From contig NZ_JAAMFL010000008.1 of the NCBI RefSeq assembly GCF_018437265.1, positions 1 through 64,000 of the forward strand: a stretch of DNA of 64,000 nt, written 5' to 3'. Position numbers and translations under genes: made by a program. Source of the DNA: Fructobacillus parabroussonetiae (lineage in GTDB: Bacteria; Bacillota; Bacilli; Lactobacillales; Lactobacillaceae). Shown here piece by piece: positions 51,107-60,396 of this stretch (its first letter is position 1; every line of letters starts with the position of its first letter). The notes below the pieces were generated by a model that did no database searches, was not told where the DNA came from, and was given only the letters and a program-made list of their open reading frames with translations.

Positions 51107-51652
51107 ATGGCCATACTCCACACACTGGGTCCAGCTGAAACCGATGCCAATTTAGTTGCTAACCATCTAAAGGATGAAGACCCCCACTATCAGAACGTAA
51201 CCATTCAGCTACACCCTGATTTTGCTTCGATTTATGCGCAGCTAACGCAGTACCGAGGTGACTACTTTCTGGTGCCGGTTGGCTATCAAGGACCTGCTGG
51301 TGACAGCTGGACCAGCCAGCACTACGCCCATTGGCAAGAACTAACCATTCAAAAGACCTGGGCGGCACCGACCATGGAAATGCTTTTAGTTGAAAACACC
51401 GAACAAAAAAATGGCAAAGCCGTCAGCCACAAAACAACCACGGCCCTTCTTCAAGACTTTGCCAAACAAGAACAGCGCAGCCTGACGATCGACTATGTCC
51501 CCGCCAAGCCACTGGCTGCTGATGCTTTTTTAAAAGGGCTGCACCAATACGCCATCTTCAGTCAAAACGCCGAACAAAAACTGCAGGCAAAACATCAAAT
51601 CATTGCCCGTTTCCAACCAGAAATGATTTGGTGCCTCTATCAAATCAAATAA
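51107..51652 (+). CDS. BacA/prephenate-dehydratase-like protein without ACT domain
   Basis: 181-residue soluble protein, last gene of the aromatic operon. The head (ILHTLGPAETDANLVANHL) fits the GP.GT-type opening of prephenate dehydratases and of BacA, the prephenate decarboxylase of bacilysin synthesis. The tail (IIARFQPEMIWCLYQIK) lines up with the BacA end and places ARF where dehydratases have the catalytic TRF, so the Thr is lost. At about 180 residues it is the size of BacA, not of PheA (about 280 with ACT). By context it should act on prephenate; whether it gives phenylpyruvate or a dihydro compound cannot be told. Confidence 0.75.
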   Translation: MAILHTLGPAETDANLVANHLKDEDPHYQNVTIQLHPDFASIYAQLTQYRGDYFLVPVGYQGPAGDSWTSQHYAHWQELTIQKTWAAPTMEMLLVENTEQKNGKAVSHKTTTALLQDFAKQEQRSLTIDYVPAKPLAADAFLKGLHQYAIFSQNAEQKLQAKHQIIARFQPEMIWCLYQIK

Positions 51653-51681
51653 AAAAGCGAACGCCAAGCGTTCGCTTTTTT
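51651..51681. terminator. Bidirectional terminator of the aromatic operon
   Basis: GCGAACGC and GCGTTCGC around CAA, extended by six A-T pairs on each side. It serves the operon (plus) and the converging small gene (minus). Confidence 0.92.
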
Positions 51682-51928
51682 ATCGTCTTCTTCTCACAAA
51701 CCAGAGAACCAGAATAATGATAATGATCAAACCAAAGAAGCCAAAGAAAGAGGCCAATTCGGCCCCAATGTGCCAACCCAAGCTCCAGAAGAGCCCGCGA
51801 GCGATCCAACGACCAAAGCCGCCACCAAAACCAGTGGAACGACGACGGTAAGAGCGGCTCGTTCGAGTTGGACGAACACGCGTGACACCGGCACCTCGTA
51901 ATAAAACATTTTTCATAACTGGAAACAT
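51680..51928 (-). CDS. Small basic membrane protein, unknown
   Basis: 82-residue protein with a strongly basic, Arg-rich N-terminal half (VTRVRPTRTSRSYRRRS), a Gly-rich stretch, and a long hydrophobic region (about 46-78) ending in RRRR. I recognise no family. The ATG at 51928 follows GAGGAG; an ATG four codons later has no site. Other open frames in this stretch lack these signs. It probably sits in the membrane with the basic part in the cytoplasm. Confidence 0.65.
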   Translation of the reverse strand: MFPVMKNVLLRGAGVTRVRPTRTSRSYRRRSTGFGGGFGRWIARGLFWSLGWHIGAELASFFGFFGLIIIIILVLWFVRRRR

Positions 51929-51967
51929 GCTGACTCCTCAATTGACTATTCTTATTGTCATCATAAC

Positions 51968-51995
51968 AAAAAAAGTCGTTCAAAGAACGACTTTT
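51968..51995 (-). terminator. Terminator of the EIIC-like gene
   Basis: AAAAGTCGTTC and GAACGACTTTT pair over 11 bp around AAA, with a T-run on the minus-strand side. Confidence 0.88.
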
Positions 51996-52009
51996 TCATT
52001 TGAAGCATT

Positions 52010-53188
52010 TTACAAATCTTGCTTAAAGTCAGCTGGCTGATAAAGCTTCAACATCTTTGAGAAGATGATTTGTGCCAGCACACCGGCGATCACTGGGACA
52101 ACGAACCAAGCAATCAAAGCAACAACGGGTGAAACAAAGTTATCCATCACCGTTGATGGGATCGCTGCATCCTTAATCATGGATTGCAATGGTGACACCA
52201 TACCGATGTAACCAAATCCAGCCGTAATGGCCGTTCCCTGTACGTTAAAGAGCGCAACAGGAATACCAGACAAAGCAGCGGCAAACATGAATGGCAAAAG
52301 CGTCACAGGCTTCTTGAAGACAGAAGGCATCATGCCCTTCATGGCACCCAAGAAGATGGCAACCGTCGTTCCCTTCTTGTTAACTGACCATGAGTTAATC
52401 AACAAGACAACCGTCGTTGCGACAACACCCATAGCAGCAGCACCAGAACCGATACCAGTCAAGTTAATGGCCAAGGCGATTCCAACCGTCGAGATTGGCG
52501 TCACAATGATGACAGCAAAGGCCATGGCAATCAAGATGGCCATTGGCACTGGGGCCAACTTCGTAAATGATTCAACGATATCACCAATCCAAGTCGTAAA
52601 CTTTCCGACCGTCGGGGCAATCTCCTTACCAAGCAAACCAACGCCACCACCAATCAAGATTGGGGACAAGATAATGGCAACAGAGCCAAAGCCGTTTAAG
52701 TAACGCGACACGGCCCAGATAACCAAAACGGCGATGGCCGCAACGATCATGGCGTTAATCACATCACCGGCACCCGATACCATGTAAAGGCGTGTTGGCG
52801 TTGCAAGGGCCTTATGGGTCACGGGGTTAACCGTTCCAGCCTTTGCCATTCCCCAAAGCACGGACTTTGAGGCAACCATTGTCGCCAAAGCCACAACACC
52901 CGTATCCAAGATCTTCATCTTAAAGTTCATGGCAACGGCCATACCAATCAAAAATGGAATCATTGACGTAAAGAGCGTCAAGATGGCTGAAAAGTCAGCC
53001 CCCCATTGTGTATTACCCATTCCAGAATACTGGATGATGTACTTCATCACGGCAGATGGCAAAACACCAATCAAAATTCCGTTAGCGGAACCTGACAAGA
53101 CCTTGAAGAAGAAATCCTTCAAGTGTAGGTTTTCCTTTCCAGAAAAGACAGGCAATGGCTTGCTTTCTGGCATTACGTTTTCAGACAT
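52010..53188 (-). CDS. PTS EIIC-like membrane protein (PTS_EIIC_2 type)
   Basis: Integral membrane protein of 392 residues with about ten helices and many Gly/Ala-rich segments. The region SGSANGILIGVLPSAVMKYI and the overall pattern fit the PTS_EIIC_2 family of EIIC-like permeases. No IIA or IIB gene is nearby, and the substrate is unknown, so it may be a transporter that does not depend on phosphotransfer. The ATG at 53188 follows GGAGA. The ldhD terminator ends about 10 bases before that site, so expression should depend on read-through from ldhD or an unseen promoter. Confidence 0.75.
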   Translation of the reverse strand: MSENVMPESKPLPVFSGKENLHLKDFFFKVLSGSANGILIGVLPSAVMKYIIQYSGMGNTQWGADFSAILTLFTSMIPFLIGMAVAMNFKMKILDTGVVALATMVASKSVLWGMAKAGTVNPVTHKALATPTRLYMVSGAGDVINAMIVAAIAVLVIWAVSRYLNGFGSVAIILSPILIGGGVGLLGKEIAPTVGKFTTWIGDIVESFTKLAPVPMAILIAMAFAVIIVTPISTVGIALAINLTGIGSGAAAMGVVATTVVLLINSWSVNKKGTTVAIFLGAMKGMMPSVFKKPVTLLPFMFAAALSGIPVALFNVQGTAITAGFGYIGMVSPLQSMIKDAAIPSTVMDNFVSPVVALIAWFVVPVIAGVLAQIIFSKMLKLYQPADFKQDL

Positions 53189-53201
53189 TATTCTCTCCTC
53201 T

Positions 53202-53233
53202 AAAAAAGGCCCCAAAGGCATGTGCCTGGGGCC
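53202..53233 (-). terminator. Terminator of ldhD
   Basis: Minus strand GGCCCC.GGC and GCC.GGGGCC form a GC-rich stem with a small bulge around ACAT, followed by six T. The next gene's ribosome-binding site begins three bases after the T-run. Confidence 0.85.
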
Positions 53234-53244
53234 TAGCCTAGCTA

Positions 53245-54261
<1,017 letters not shown>

Positions 54262-54310
54262 CTATATGTTCATTATACGTCAAACACAAGCCTGGTGCTA
54301 GGCCTCGTGC

Positions 54311-54919
54311 TTATTTCTTCAAGGTTACTGGCTTTTCACCAGCTTTTTCCATAATGCCGTCAATTAATCCGTAATTCAAGGTTTCTTCGGCTGACATCCA
54401 GTAGTCACGTTCGGTATCTCGTGCAATGGTCTTCAAATCCTTGCCCGAATTATCGGCCAAAATCTTGTTCAACTTGTTACGAGTCTTTGTTAATTGTTCG
54501 GCAATGATGGCCATGTCAGACTGTTGCGTACCACCGGCAGCCCCACCCATTGGTTGGTGAATCAAGTACTCGGCGTTTGGCAACATGAAACGGTGCCCTT
54601 TTTCACCGGATGAGGCGATAATCGTTCCCATCGAAGCGGCCAAGCCCATGACGATTGTCGTCACCGGTGCCTTAATAAAGTTCATGGCATCCGTGATCGA
54701 CAAACCAGCGGTAACTGAGCCACCCGGTGAGTTGATGTACATGGAAATTTCCTTGTCAGGGTCCTGTGCTTCCAAGAAGAGCAGTTGGGCAACGATGGAC
54801 GTTGCCATGCTATCTTCAACCTCACCTTGCACCAGAATAATCCGATCCTTTAAAAGTCGTGAGGGCAAGTCGTAAGACTCGCGTCCATTTGCAGTTTGTT
54901 CAATAACACCTGGCCACAT
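54311..54919 (-). CDS. clpP: ATP-dependent Clp protease proteolytic subunit
   Basis: ClpP forms the 14-mer protease chamber used by Clp ATPases. The 202-residue product has the catalytic triad Ser96 (GLAASMGT), His121 (YLIHQPMGG) and Asp172 (RDTERDYW). AAGGAG precedes the ATG. I see no CtsR operator (GGTCAAA repeats) upstream, only a -10-like TACAAT. A wobble-rich stem between clpP and ldhD (54272-54297) may end the transcript. Confidence 0.96.
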   Translation of the reverse strand: MWPGVIEQTANGRESYDLPSRLLKDRIILVQGEVEDSMATSIVAQLLFLEAQDPDKEISMYINSPGGSVTAGLSITDAMNFIKAPVTTIVMGLAASMGTIIASSGEKGHRFMLPNAEYLIHQPMGGAAGGTQQSDMAIIAEQLTKTRNKLNKILADNSGKDLKTIARDTERDYWMSAEETLNYGLIDGIMEKAGEKPVTLKK

Positions 54920-54983
54920 AGTAATCTCCTTTTATCTTCTTTAGTATTCTATTGTAACGCAAATCGCTTTCTTTCTAAAACAA

Positions 54984-55003
54984 AAAGAGGCTTTCGCCCC
55001 TTT
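54984..55003 (-). terminator. Terminator of yvcK-whiA
   Basis: Minus strand AAAGGGGC and GCCTCTTT (one G-U pair) close a GAAA tetraloop and are followed by TTTTGTTTT. It overlaps the whiA stop. Confidence 0.8.
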
Positions 55004-55947
55004 TATAACTGATCGATTTGAAAAGTTCCTTCATCAATCTGCTTCGCCAGTTCTTTTAATTTTCGCATCCGGTGGTTGGCGCCGGACTTTGAAATTTCGA
55101 GGTAATCCCCAATTTCTGTCAGCGAGGCATCCGGGTGTTCGAGACGTGCCCGGGCAAAGTCGGCTAACTTAGCGGGTAGTTCTTCCAGGTCCCCAATTTC
55201 CGATTGAATCGTCAAGATGGTTTGGACCTGGGCGTTTGCAGCGTTCGCGACCTTTTGCAAATTGGCCATGTCAGCATTCATCATCCGGTTCGCCGAATTT
55301 CGCATGTCTTTGGCCAAACGGACGTCTTCAAAACGAAGCATCGTGGCCGTTGCGCCAATCAGCTTCATGAATTCAACAATCTTATCGGAGCGTTTCATGT
55401 ACAAAACGTAGTGTTTGGACCGGTTAATCATCTTAACCGGCATGAGAAAGTCCTGAATTAAATCAAGTAACTGTTCGGCCAAGCCTTCCTGACCCGTCGA
55501 AATTTCCAAATGGTAATTGGACCTTTCGGGCGAATTAACGGAGCCGGCCGCAAGAAAGGCCCCGCGTAAAAAGGCCGCCCGTTTATCTTCCGTATTTAAG
55601 AGCCAGGCGGGTACCGATTGGTCAAGGCCAAAGGGATCGACCCCAAGGTCTTCTAGAATTTCTTCGACCTGTGAGTGCAAAACCACCGTCACGACTTTGT
55701 GCTCCGATAGGGCAAACTGTTGCTTTACGTTAAAGTCGACATCCGCCGCCGGGTATGATTGACGAATAAGACTAAAAATCCGCCGAGCAATCGCCGGATT
55801 ATCCGTTTGCACGCGAATCTCCTGCTCAAATCCCAAAGTCGTGACACCGTTCATTTGAAGAAGAGCGGCTAACTCAGGTTTAGCGGCATCGTCCGAAACG
55901 ATTCGACCGGTCAATTCTTTTTTCACTTCCGCAGCAAAAGACATCAT
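55003..55947 (-). CDS. whiA: DNA-binding protein WhiA
   Basis: WhiA is a conserved Gram-positive protein with a LAGLIDADG-like N-terminal domain and a C-terminal helix-turn-helix; in Bacillus it influences division and chromosome segregation. The 314-residue product begins MSFAAEVKKELTGR and has RGAFLAAGSVNSPERSNYHLEI and the HTH region HPDASLTEIGDYLEISKSGA followed by NHRMRKL. Its start overlaps the yvcK stop as ATGA, so the two are coupled. Confidence 0.95.
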   Translation of the reverse strand: MMSFAAEVKKELTGRIVSDDAAKPELAALLQMNGVTTLGFEQEIRVQTDNPAIARRIFSLIRQSYPAADVDFNVKQQFALSEHKVVTVVLHSQVEEILEDLGVDPFGLDQSVPAWLLNTEDKRAAFLRGAFLAAGSVNSPERSNYHLEISTGQEGLAEQLLDLIQDFLMPVKMINRSKHYVLYMKRSDKIVEFMKLIGATATMLRFEDVRLAKDMRNSANRMMNADMANLQKVANAANAQVQTILTIQSEIGDLEELPAKLADFARARLEHPDASLTEIGDYLEISKSGANHRMRKLKELAKQIDEGTFQIDQL

Positions 55948-56912
55948 GGGCGCTCCAATAGCGACAGCAAAACATCCGCCACTTTTTGCCCATCGTGAAA
56001 GGCACCGGCGTCTCGAAGCAGCAAGAAATCACGGGAAACCACGCTGGCCCCCTCGTCTTCAATGCCCTCTGGATCTTGTTTTACCTGCGTGGCGATTTCA
56101 CCCCAGCGCTGGTAATCGACAAAGTCATCGGGCACTTCGCTTTGGTTCGTCAAAACAGCATCGACCATTGGCTTTCCCAAATGACGGTTCAAAACTGCCA
56201 GGTGTTGGGCATCCGTATAGGCGTCCGTTTCCCCCTTTTGGGTCATGATATTGGCAATGTAAACCTGTTTTGCAGGCGTTGCCTGCAAGGCTTCCTTAAT
56301 CCCAGGAACCACAATGTTTGGCAAAATCGACGTGAAGAGCGAACCCGGACCATAAACAATCATGTCAGCGGACAAAATGGCATCGACGGCCTCCGGATTG
56401 GCTTGAATCTTCTGATCCTTGGTCGATGGGCCCACCCAAACATGGTCCAGTGCCTGATGCGCAGCTGTAATGGCGGCTTCACCGGATAATTCTTGTCCCG
56501 TTGTGGTTTCGGCCTTTAGAACTAAGGCCTCCTTTGAAACAGGATAGACCTGGCCTTTAATCTTTAGATAATTGGCCAATCGGGCAATGGCTTCTGAAAC
56601 ATCCCCCGTCATTTCCGTCAGGGCTGCTATCAGCAAATTGCCCACCGCATGTTTTGCTAAGAAATCATCCTGTGTTTGAAAACGATATTGGAACAAATCG
56701 AGCAATTCCTGGTCGGCTGTGGACATAGCCACTAAAATATTTCGGATATCCCCAGGTGGAATAATGTTCACGTAATCGCGCAGCAAACCGGATGAACCAC
56801 CATCGTCTGCAACGGTGACAATCGCGGTTAAATCGACATCTGCTTTGACCAATGGTTGAATGATGACCGGTAGACCGGAGCCACCACCAATCATGACGAC
56901 TTTTGAAGGCAT
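55944..56912 (-). CDS. yvcK: YvcK/CofD-like gluconeogenesis factor
   Basis: YvcK binds UDP-sugars and affects cell-wall and carbon metabolism. The 322-residue product opens with VVMIGGGSGLPVIIQPL and has TVADDGGSSGLLRDYVNIIP and IVYGPGSLFTSILPNI, the family signatures. In most Firmicutes rapZ precedes yvcK; here the upstream neighbour is radC, so rapZ has moved or is lost. Confidence 0.94.
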   Translation of the reverse strand: MPSKVVMIGGGSGLPVIIQPLVKADVDLTAIVTVADDGGSSGLLRDYVNIIPPGDIRNILVAMSTADQELLDLFQYRFQTQDDFLAKHAVGNLLIAALTEMTGDVSEAIARLANYLKIKGQVYPVSKEALVLKAETTTGQELSGEAAITAAHQALDHVWVGPSTKDQKIQANPEAVDAILSADMIVYGPGSLFTSILPNIVVPGIKEALQATPAKQVYIANIMTQKGETDAYTDAQHLAVLNRHLGKPMVDAVLTNQSEVPDDFVDYQRWGEIATQVKQDPEGIEDEGASVVSRDFLLLRDAGAFHDGQKVADVLLSLLERP

Positions 56913-56975
56913 CGTATCGCCCCTTTCGTTTGAATCTTCCTTTCTAGTTTACCATTTTCCTTGAAAGGACGGCTC

Positions 56976-57006
56976 AAAAAGTCAGGCTTTCATGCAAAGT
57001 CTGACT
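56976..57006 (-). terminator. Terminator of radC
   Basis: Minus strand AGTCAG.CTTT and AAAG.CTGACT pair with one mismatch, followed by TTTTT. It overlaps the radC stop. Confidence 0.82.
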
Positions 57007-57604
57007 CCTCAAAGGGCCCCTCCTCTTCCACCCGCGACCAGTAGGCATCCTTGGTCACAATGAAAGCATCCAGCAAGGGCAAGCCCAGTAGCTGCCCGAG
57101 TTCATGCAAGCGCCGAGTAAAGAGACGGTCGGCAGCCGACGGCTGCACTTTGCCAGAGGGATGGTTGTGGGCAATGATCATTGCATAGGCGTTTTTATGT
57201 AGCGCTCGCTGAAAAATCTCCCGTGGTGAAGCCGATACCTCCGTTAACGTCCCGACAAAGACCACCTCCCAGCTAATAAGCTCTAACTGGGTGTTCAAAA
57301 GCGCCAAAAAGACCTGTTCCTGCTTTAACGTTCCAAGTTCCGCCTGGGCAAAGTGGCCAAAGGCCTCGGAATGCTTGGCAGAAATCAGTCGTTTTTGGGC
57401 GTGTTTGCTCATCATTTGCCCAGCAAAGAGCGCGTGTAAGAGCGCCCGATTGACCCGTGGATTCTCCGACACAAAGTCGGCCTCCGTCTCCGCATCCATC
57501 GACAACATATCGTAACCCTCTGGAAAATAGAGGTTAAAACGAGCGCTTTCAGCGGCCGCGTCTTCCCCCAGGGCCTTGTAAAAAGAAAAAACCTGTTTTT
57601 TCAT
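56990..57604 (-). CDS. radC: RadC-family JAMM-domain protein
   Basis: A 204-residue protein with the RadC/MPN metal-binding motif HNHPSGKVQPSAAD and the upstream Glu region (TEVSASPREIFQRAL). The N-terminal helix-hairpin-helix part of classic RadC is shortened or diverged. The biological role of RadC is unclear in spite of its name. GGAGG precedes the ATG by five bases. Confidence 0.88.
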   Translation of the reverse strand: MKKQVFSFYKALGEDAAAESARFNLYFPEGYDMLSMDAETEADFVSENPRVNRALLHALFAGQMMSKHAQKRLISAKHSEAFGHFAQAELGTLKQEQVFLALLNTQLELISWEVVFVGTLTEVSASPREIFQRALHKNAYAMIIAHNHPSGKVQPSAADRLFTRRLHELGQLLGLPLLDAFIVTKDAYWSRVEEEGPFEESDFA

Positions 57605-57652
57605 GTCAACCTCCTTTATAAGGTAATACGAAAAAACAGGAATTTTTACTCA

Positions 57653-59110
57653 TTATTTCTTGTTCGAGCGGGTAACTTGGCTCACCTTTGCTTGAATTCG
57701 TGCAACGACACGGCCATCGTTGGCACGGGGATTGGTCATCTTCATAACCTTTAAGGACATCATCATCGCGATGACAACCAAAATCAAATCCATGATATAG
57801 GTCCACATAATACCAAGCGACGTCCCTTTCGCCATGTCTGCCGAATGACTGTTTTGGAAGACCGAAACAATCGAAGCAGCCAAAGCAATTCCAACCGCTG
57901 CCGAATAATTGTTAACAGCAGCAAAGATTGAGTTACCGGCATTGTGGAATTCGCGATCCATGTTCGAAATGGCATTGGTCATGTTGTTTCCATTCCAGAA
58001 GCCAACACCCAACTGCATCAAGATAAAGCCAAGGGTCGCCGTTAGTACCGTGAATGGCAGGACCGTCATAAAGAGCACACCAGCAAAGATCAAAGCCAAC
58101 CCGATGTTGTTTGGTAAACGGGCTCCGAAACGATCATAGAGATTACCAGAAAGAACAGCCATAAAGGCCAGGCCGAGGGCACCCGGGAAAAGGGCCAAAC
58201 CGGCCACAGAGGAGTTTTGATGCAAAATCAACTGCAGGCCCATTGGAATGGCATAGTTAAAGGTCAAGTTCACCATCTGCAAGATAAAGGCCGAGAAAAC
58301 GGCTAAACGAAACATTGGCTTTGCAAACATCTTTGGCGAGAGCAAAGGTTCCTTTTCATTACGGGCATAGAAGTAGTAACCCAAAATACCAAAGACAAAG
58401 GCAGCAAGGGCAATCATGCTAGGCAAGTTCCAGAGACCGTCGGCAGAAAAGCGGTCGATCGTGATCAAACCGCCAATGAAGAAGGCCGAAAGGAGCAGCC
58501 AACCGATAAGGTCAAAGCGGACTTTTTTCGTGCTAACCGTCTGCTCAATGGTCAACCAACCAAGAATGAGCGAGAAGAGTTGGATTGGAATCACAACCCA
58601 AAAGATCATGTGCCAGCCGAAGGCATCCGTCAAAAAGCCACCGAAGGCAGGGCCTAAGGCAGGTGAGAAGGAAACAATCAACGAGGCGAGGCCAACCATG
58701 GTTCCCCGGCGATTAACGGGAACCTGCTCGAAAATCACGTTATTCATCAAAGGGAGACCAACACCGGCGCCAACACCTTGTAAAAGCCGTCCGAACAGGA
58801 TCAAAGGGAATTGGTTCGAGATGGCATCAATTAAGATTCCAACCAAGGAAATGATTCCGGCAGCCAAGAACTGTGATCGGTTCTTAAACCGATCCTTTAA
58901 CCATGAGGACATGATAATGACCATCGACGTCAGCAAAATGACCCCTGAGGTCAACCACTGAACGGTCGCGGCATCCACGTGTAGATTCTTCATCAATACT
59001 GGGAAAGAAACGTTCAAAGCCGTTTCCAACATAATATCGGTGAAGGCAATCAACGCAATCGATAAGATACTTAGAATCAGCTTTGGGCTGAGGACTTTTT
59101 CATCTGACAT
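57653..59110 (-). CDS. MFS drug exporter, DHA2 (EmrB/QacA) type
   Basis: 485-residue membrane protein with 12-14 helices and the family motif GRLLQGVGAGVGLPLMNNVI. Motif A appears in weak form (SSWLKDRFKNR). The next motif, FGGFLTDAFGWHMIFWVVIP, is typical of DHA2 drug transporters. The substrate is unknown. AGGAGG precedes the ATG at 59110, which lies 34 bases inside the end of folC, so the two are probably expressed together. Confidence 0.88.
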   Translation of the reverse strand: MSDEKVLSPKLILSILSIALIAFTDIMLETALNVSFPVLMKNLHVDAATVQWLTSGVILLTSMVIIMSSWLKDRFKNRSQFLAAGIISLVGILIDAISNQFPLILFGRLLQGVGAGVGLPLMNNVIFEQVPVNRRGTMVGLASLIVSFSPALGPAFGGFLTDAFGWHMIFWVVIPIQLFSLILGWLTIEQTVSTKKVRFDLIGWLLLSAFFIGGLITIDRFSADGLWNLPSMIALAAFVFGILGYYFYARNEKEPLLSPKMFAKPMFRLAVFSAFILQMVNLTFNYAIPMGLQLILHQNSSVAGLALFPGALGLAFMAVLSGNLYDRFGARLPNNIGLALIFAGVLFMTVLPFTVLTATLGFILMQLGVGFWNGNNMTNAISNMDREFHNAGNSIFAAVNNYSAAVGIALAASIVSVFQNSHSADMAKGTSLGIMWTYIMDLILVVIAMMMSLKVMKMTNPRANDGRVVARIQAKVSQVTRSNKK

Positions 59111-60306
59111 AACTGCCTCCTAACATCAGCAATAAAATAAAGTGAACCCGTAAAAATTAAGGGTCTTTTTGATTTTCTCTTTAAAGCAAGCGCTTCATCA
59201 ACCGTTTGGATGACGGAAGCTTCTTGACTCGGCATGAACAAGGACAAGTCCATCCCCGCTCTTCCAGGTAAACCATCATAAGCAAAGAGGTGCAAGCGAA
59301 TTCGCGGGTCTTCGACAAGACGTTGTAAGGACCCTTCCAAATGCTTATCAGCCAAGGCACCCACAACAAAGTCAACGGGCCCGTCGAAACGTTCCTGCAC
59401 CGTTTTCTGGAGGGCCGCTAATCCGGCTGGATTATGGGCTCCGTCAAGGAAGACGCCAGAAATTATTTCTTCAAAACGGCCAGGTAACTGGGCATGTAGA
59501 AGACCCTCTTGAATCAGCGCAGCCCTGCTATTCGGTCGAAAGGCCCGGTAGGCGGCAATCGCCGTCTGGGCGTTTTCTCTTTGAAAGCTACCGACTAACG
59601 CCGTTTTGTACTCGGGGCCGTTTGCTCCAGCCACGGTGACGGGACTTTTCTTTGAATCGGCGACCTGTCGAATAACGGATTCGGCCTCTTTTGGAAGATG
59701 AGCACCCAGAACCGTTGGCTTGCCCGCCTTGATAATGCCGGCCTTTTGACTGGCAATATCCGACAAACAATCACCCAGCAGCTTTTGGTGATCTAGTGCA
59801 ATCGAGGTGACAACCGCCACGGCCGTTGTCGTTAACACATTGGTCGAATCATAGTGACCGCCGATGCCGACCTCGATGATGGCCAGGTCTAAGTCTTGGT
59901 CTGCGAAGTAGCAGAGCATGATCGCCGTGACCACCTCAAATTCCGTCACGATGAGTCGGCCATCAGATTGCTCTTCAACTTCATCCGCGGCGACTCGGAC
60001 ACGGTCGGTATAGCGAGCCAATTCGTCATCTGAGATGTTTTGCCCATTAATTTGAAAGCGGTCATTAAAAACGACCAAATACGGGGAGGTAAAGAGCCCA
60101 ACCTTCAAACCATCTGCTTGAGCAATCGCCGATAACATGGTCGAAACAGAACCCTTCCCATTTGTACCCGTTACGTGAATTGCTTCTGGAAGACGCTTCT
60201 CCGGGTGATCTAACGTGGCAAGAAGGGCCTGCATCCGTTCCTGACTATCTTTTTTTCCAGCCTTTGGCCGCGAATGAATATAGGTCAGTGCTTGATCAAT
60301 CCGCAT
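59077..60306 (-). CDS. folC: Folylpolyglutamate/dihydrofolate synthase
   Basis: Adds glutamate to dihydropteroate and folates with ATP. The 409-residue product has the P-loop AIHVTGTNGKGSVSTML, the Mg-site IIEVGIGGHYDSTNV and VVTSIALDH. The last 34 bases overlap the MFS gene in another frame, so the C-terminus (QMKKSSAQS) is shared DNA. AGGAGG precedes the ATG. Confidence 0.93.
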   Translation of the reverse strand: MRIDQALTYIHSRPKAGKKDSQERMQALLATLDHPEKRLPEAIHVTGTNGKGSVSTMLSAIAQADGLKVGLFTSPYLVVFNDRFQINGQNISDDELARYTDRVRVAADEVEEQSDGRLIVTEFEVVTAIMLCYFADQDLDLAIIEVGIGGHYDSTNVLTTTAVAVVTSIALDHQKLLGDCLSDIASQKAGIIKAGKPTVLGAHLPKEAESVIRQVADSKKSPVTVAGANGPEYKTALVGSFQRENAQTAIAAYRAFRPNSRAALIQEGLLHAQLPGRFEEIISGVFLDGAHNPAGLAALQKTVQERFDGPVDFVVGALADKHLEGSLQRLVEDPRIRLHLFAYDGLPGRAGMDLSLFMPSQEASVIQTVDEALALKRKSKRPLIFTGSLYFIADVRRQLCQMKKSSAQS

Positions 60307-60344
60307 GGCGCCTCCTTTCCTTCTTACTCTTCATTATAAACACA

Positions 60345-60370
60345 AAGACCGTCTGATAACAGACGGTCTT
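60345..60370 (-). terminator. Terminator-like hairpin after cshA
   Basis: AAGACCGTCTG and CAGACGGTCTT pair over 11 bp around four bases. The T-tract on the minus strand is poor (TTGTGTTTA), so it may be leaky. The folC -10 (TATAAT on the minus strand, 60333-60338) lies directly behind it. Confidence 0.7.
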
Positions 60371-60396
60371 GTTGATTTTATCCAGTAATTTAAACT

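Noticed and set aside
54920-55002. CtsR operator for clpP
   Set aside because: No GGTCAAA repeat is present upstream of clpP in this stretch.
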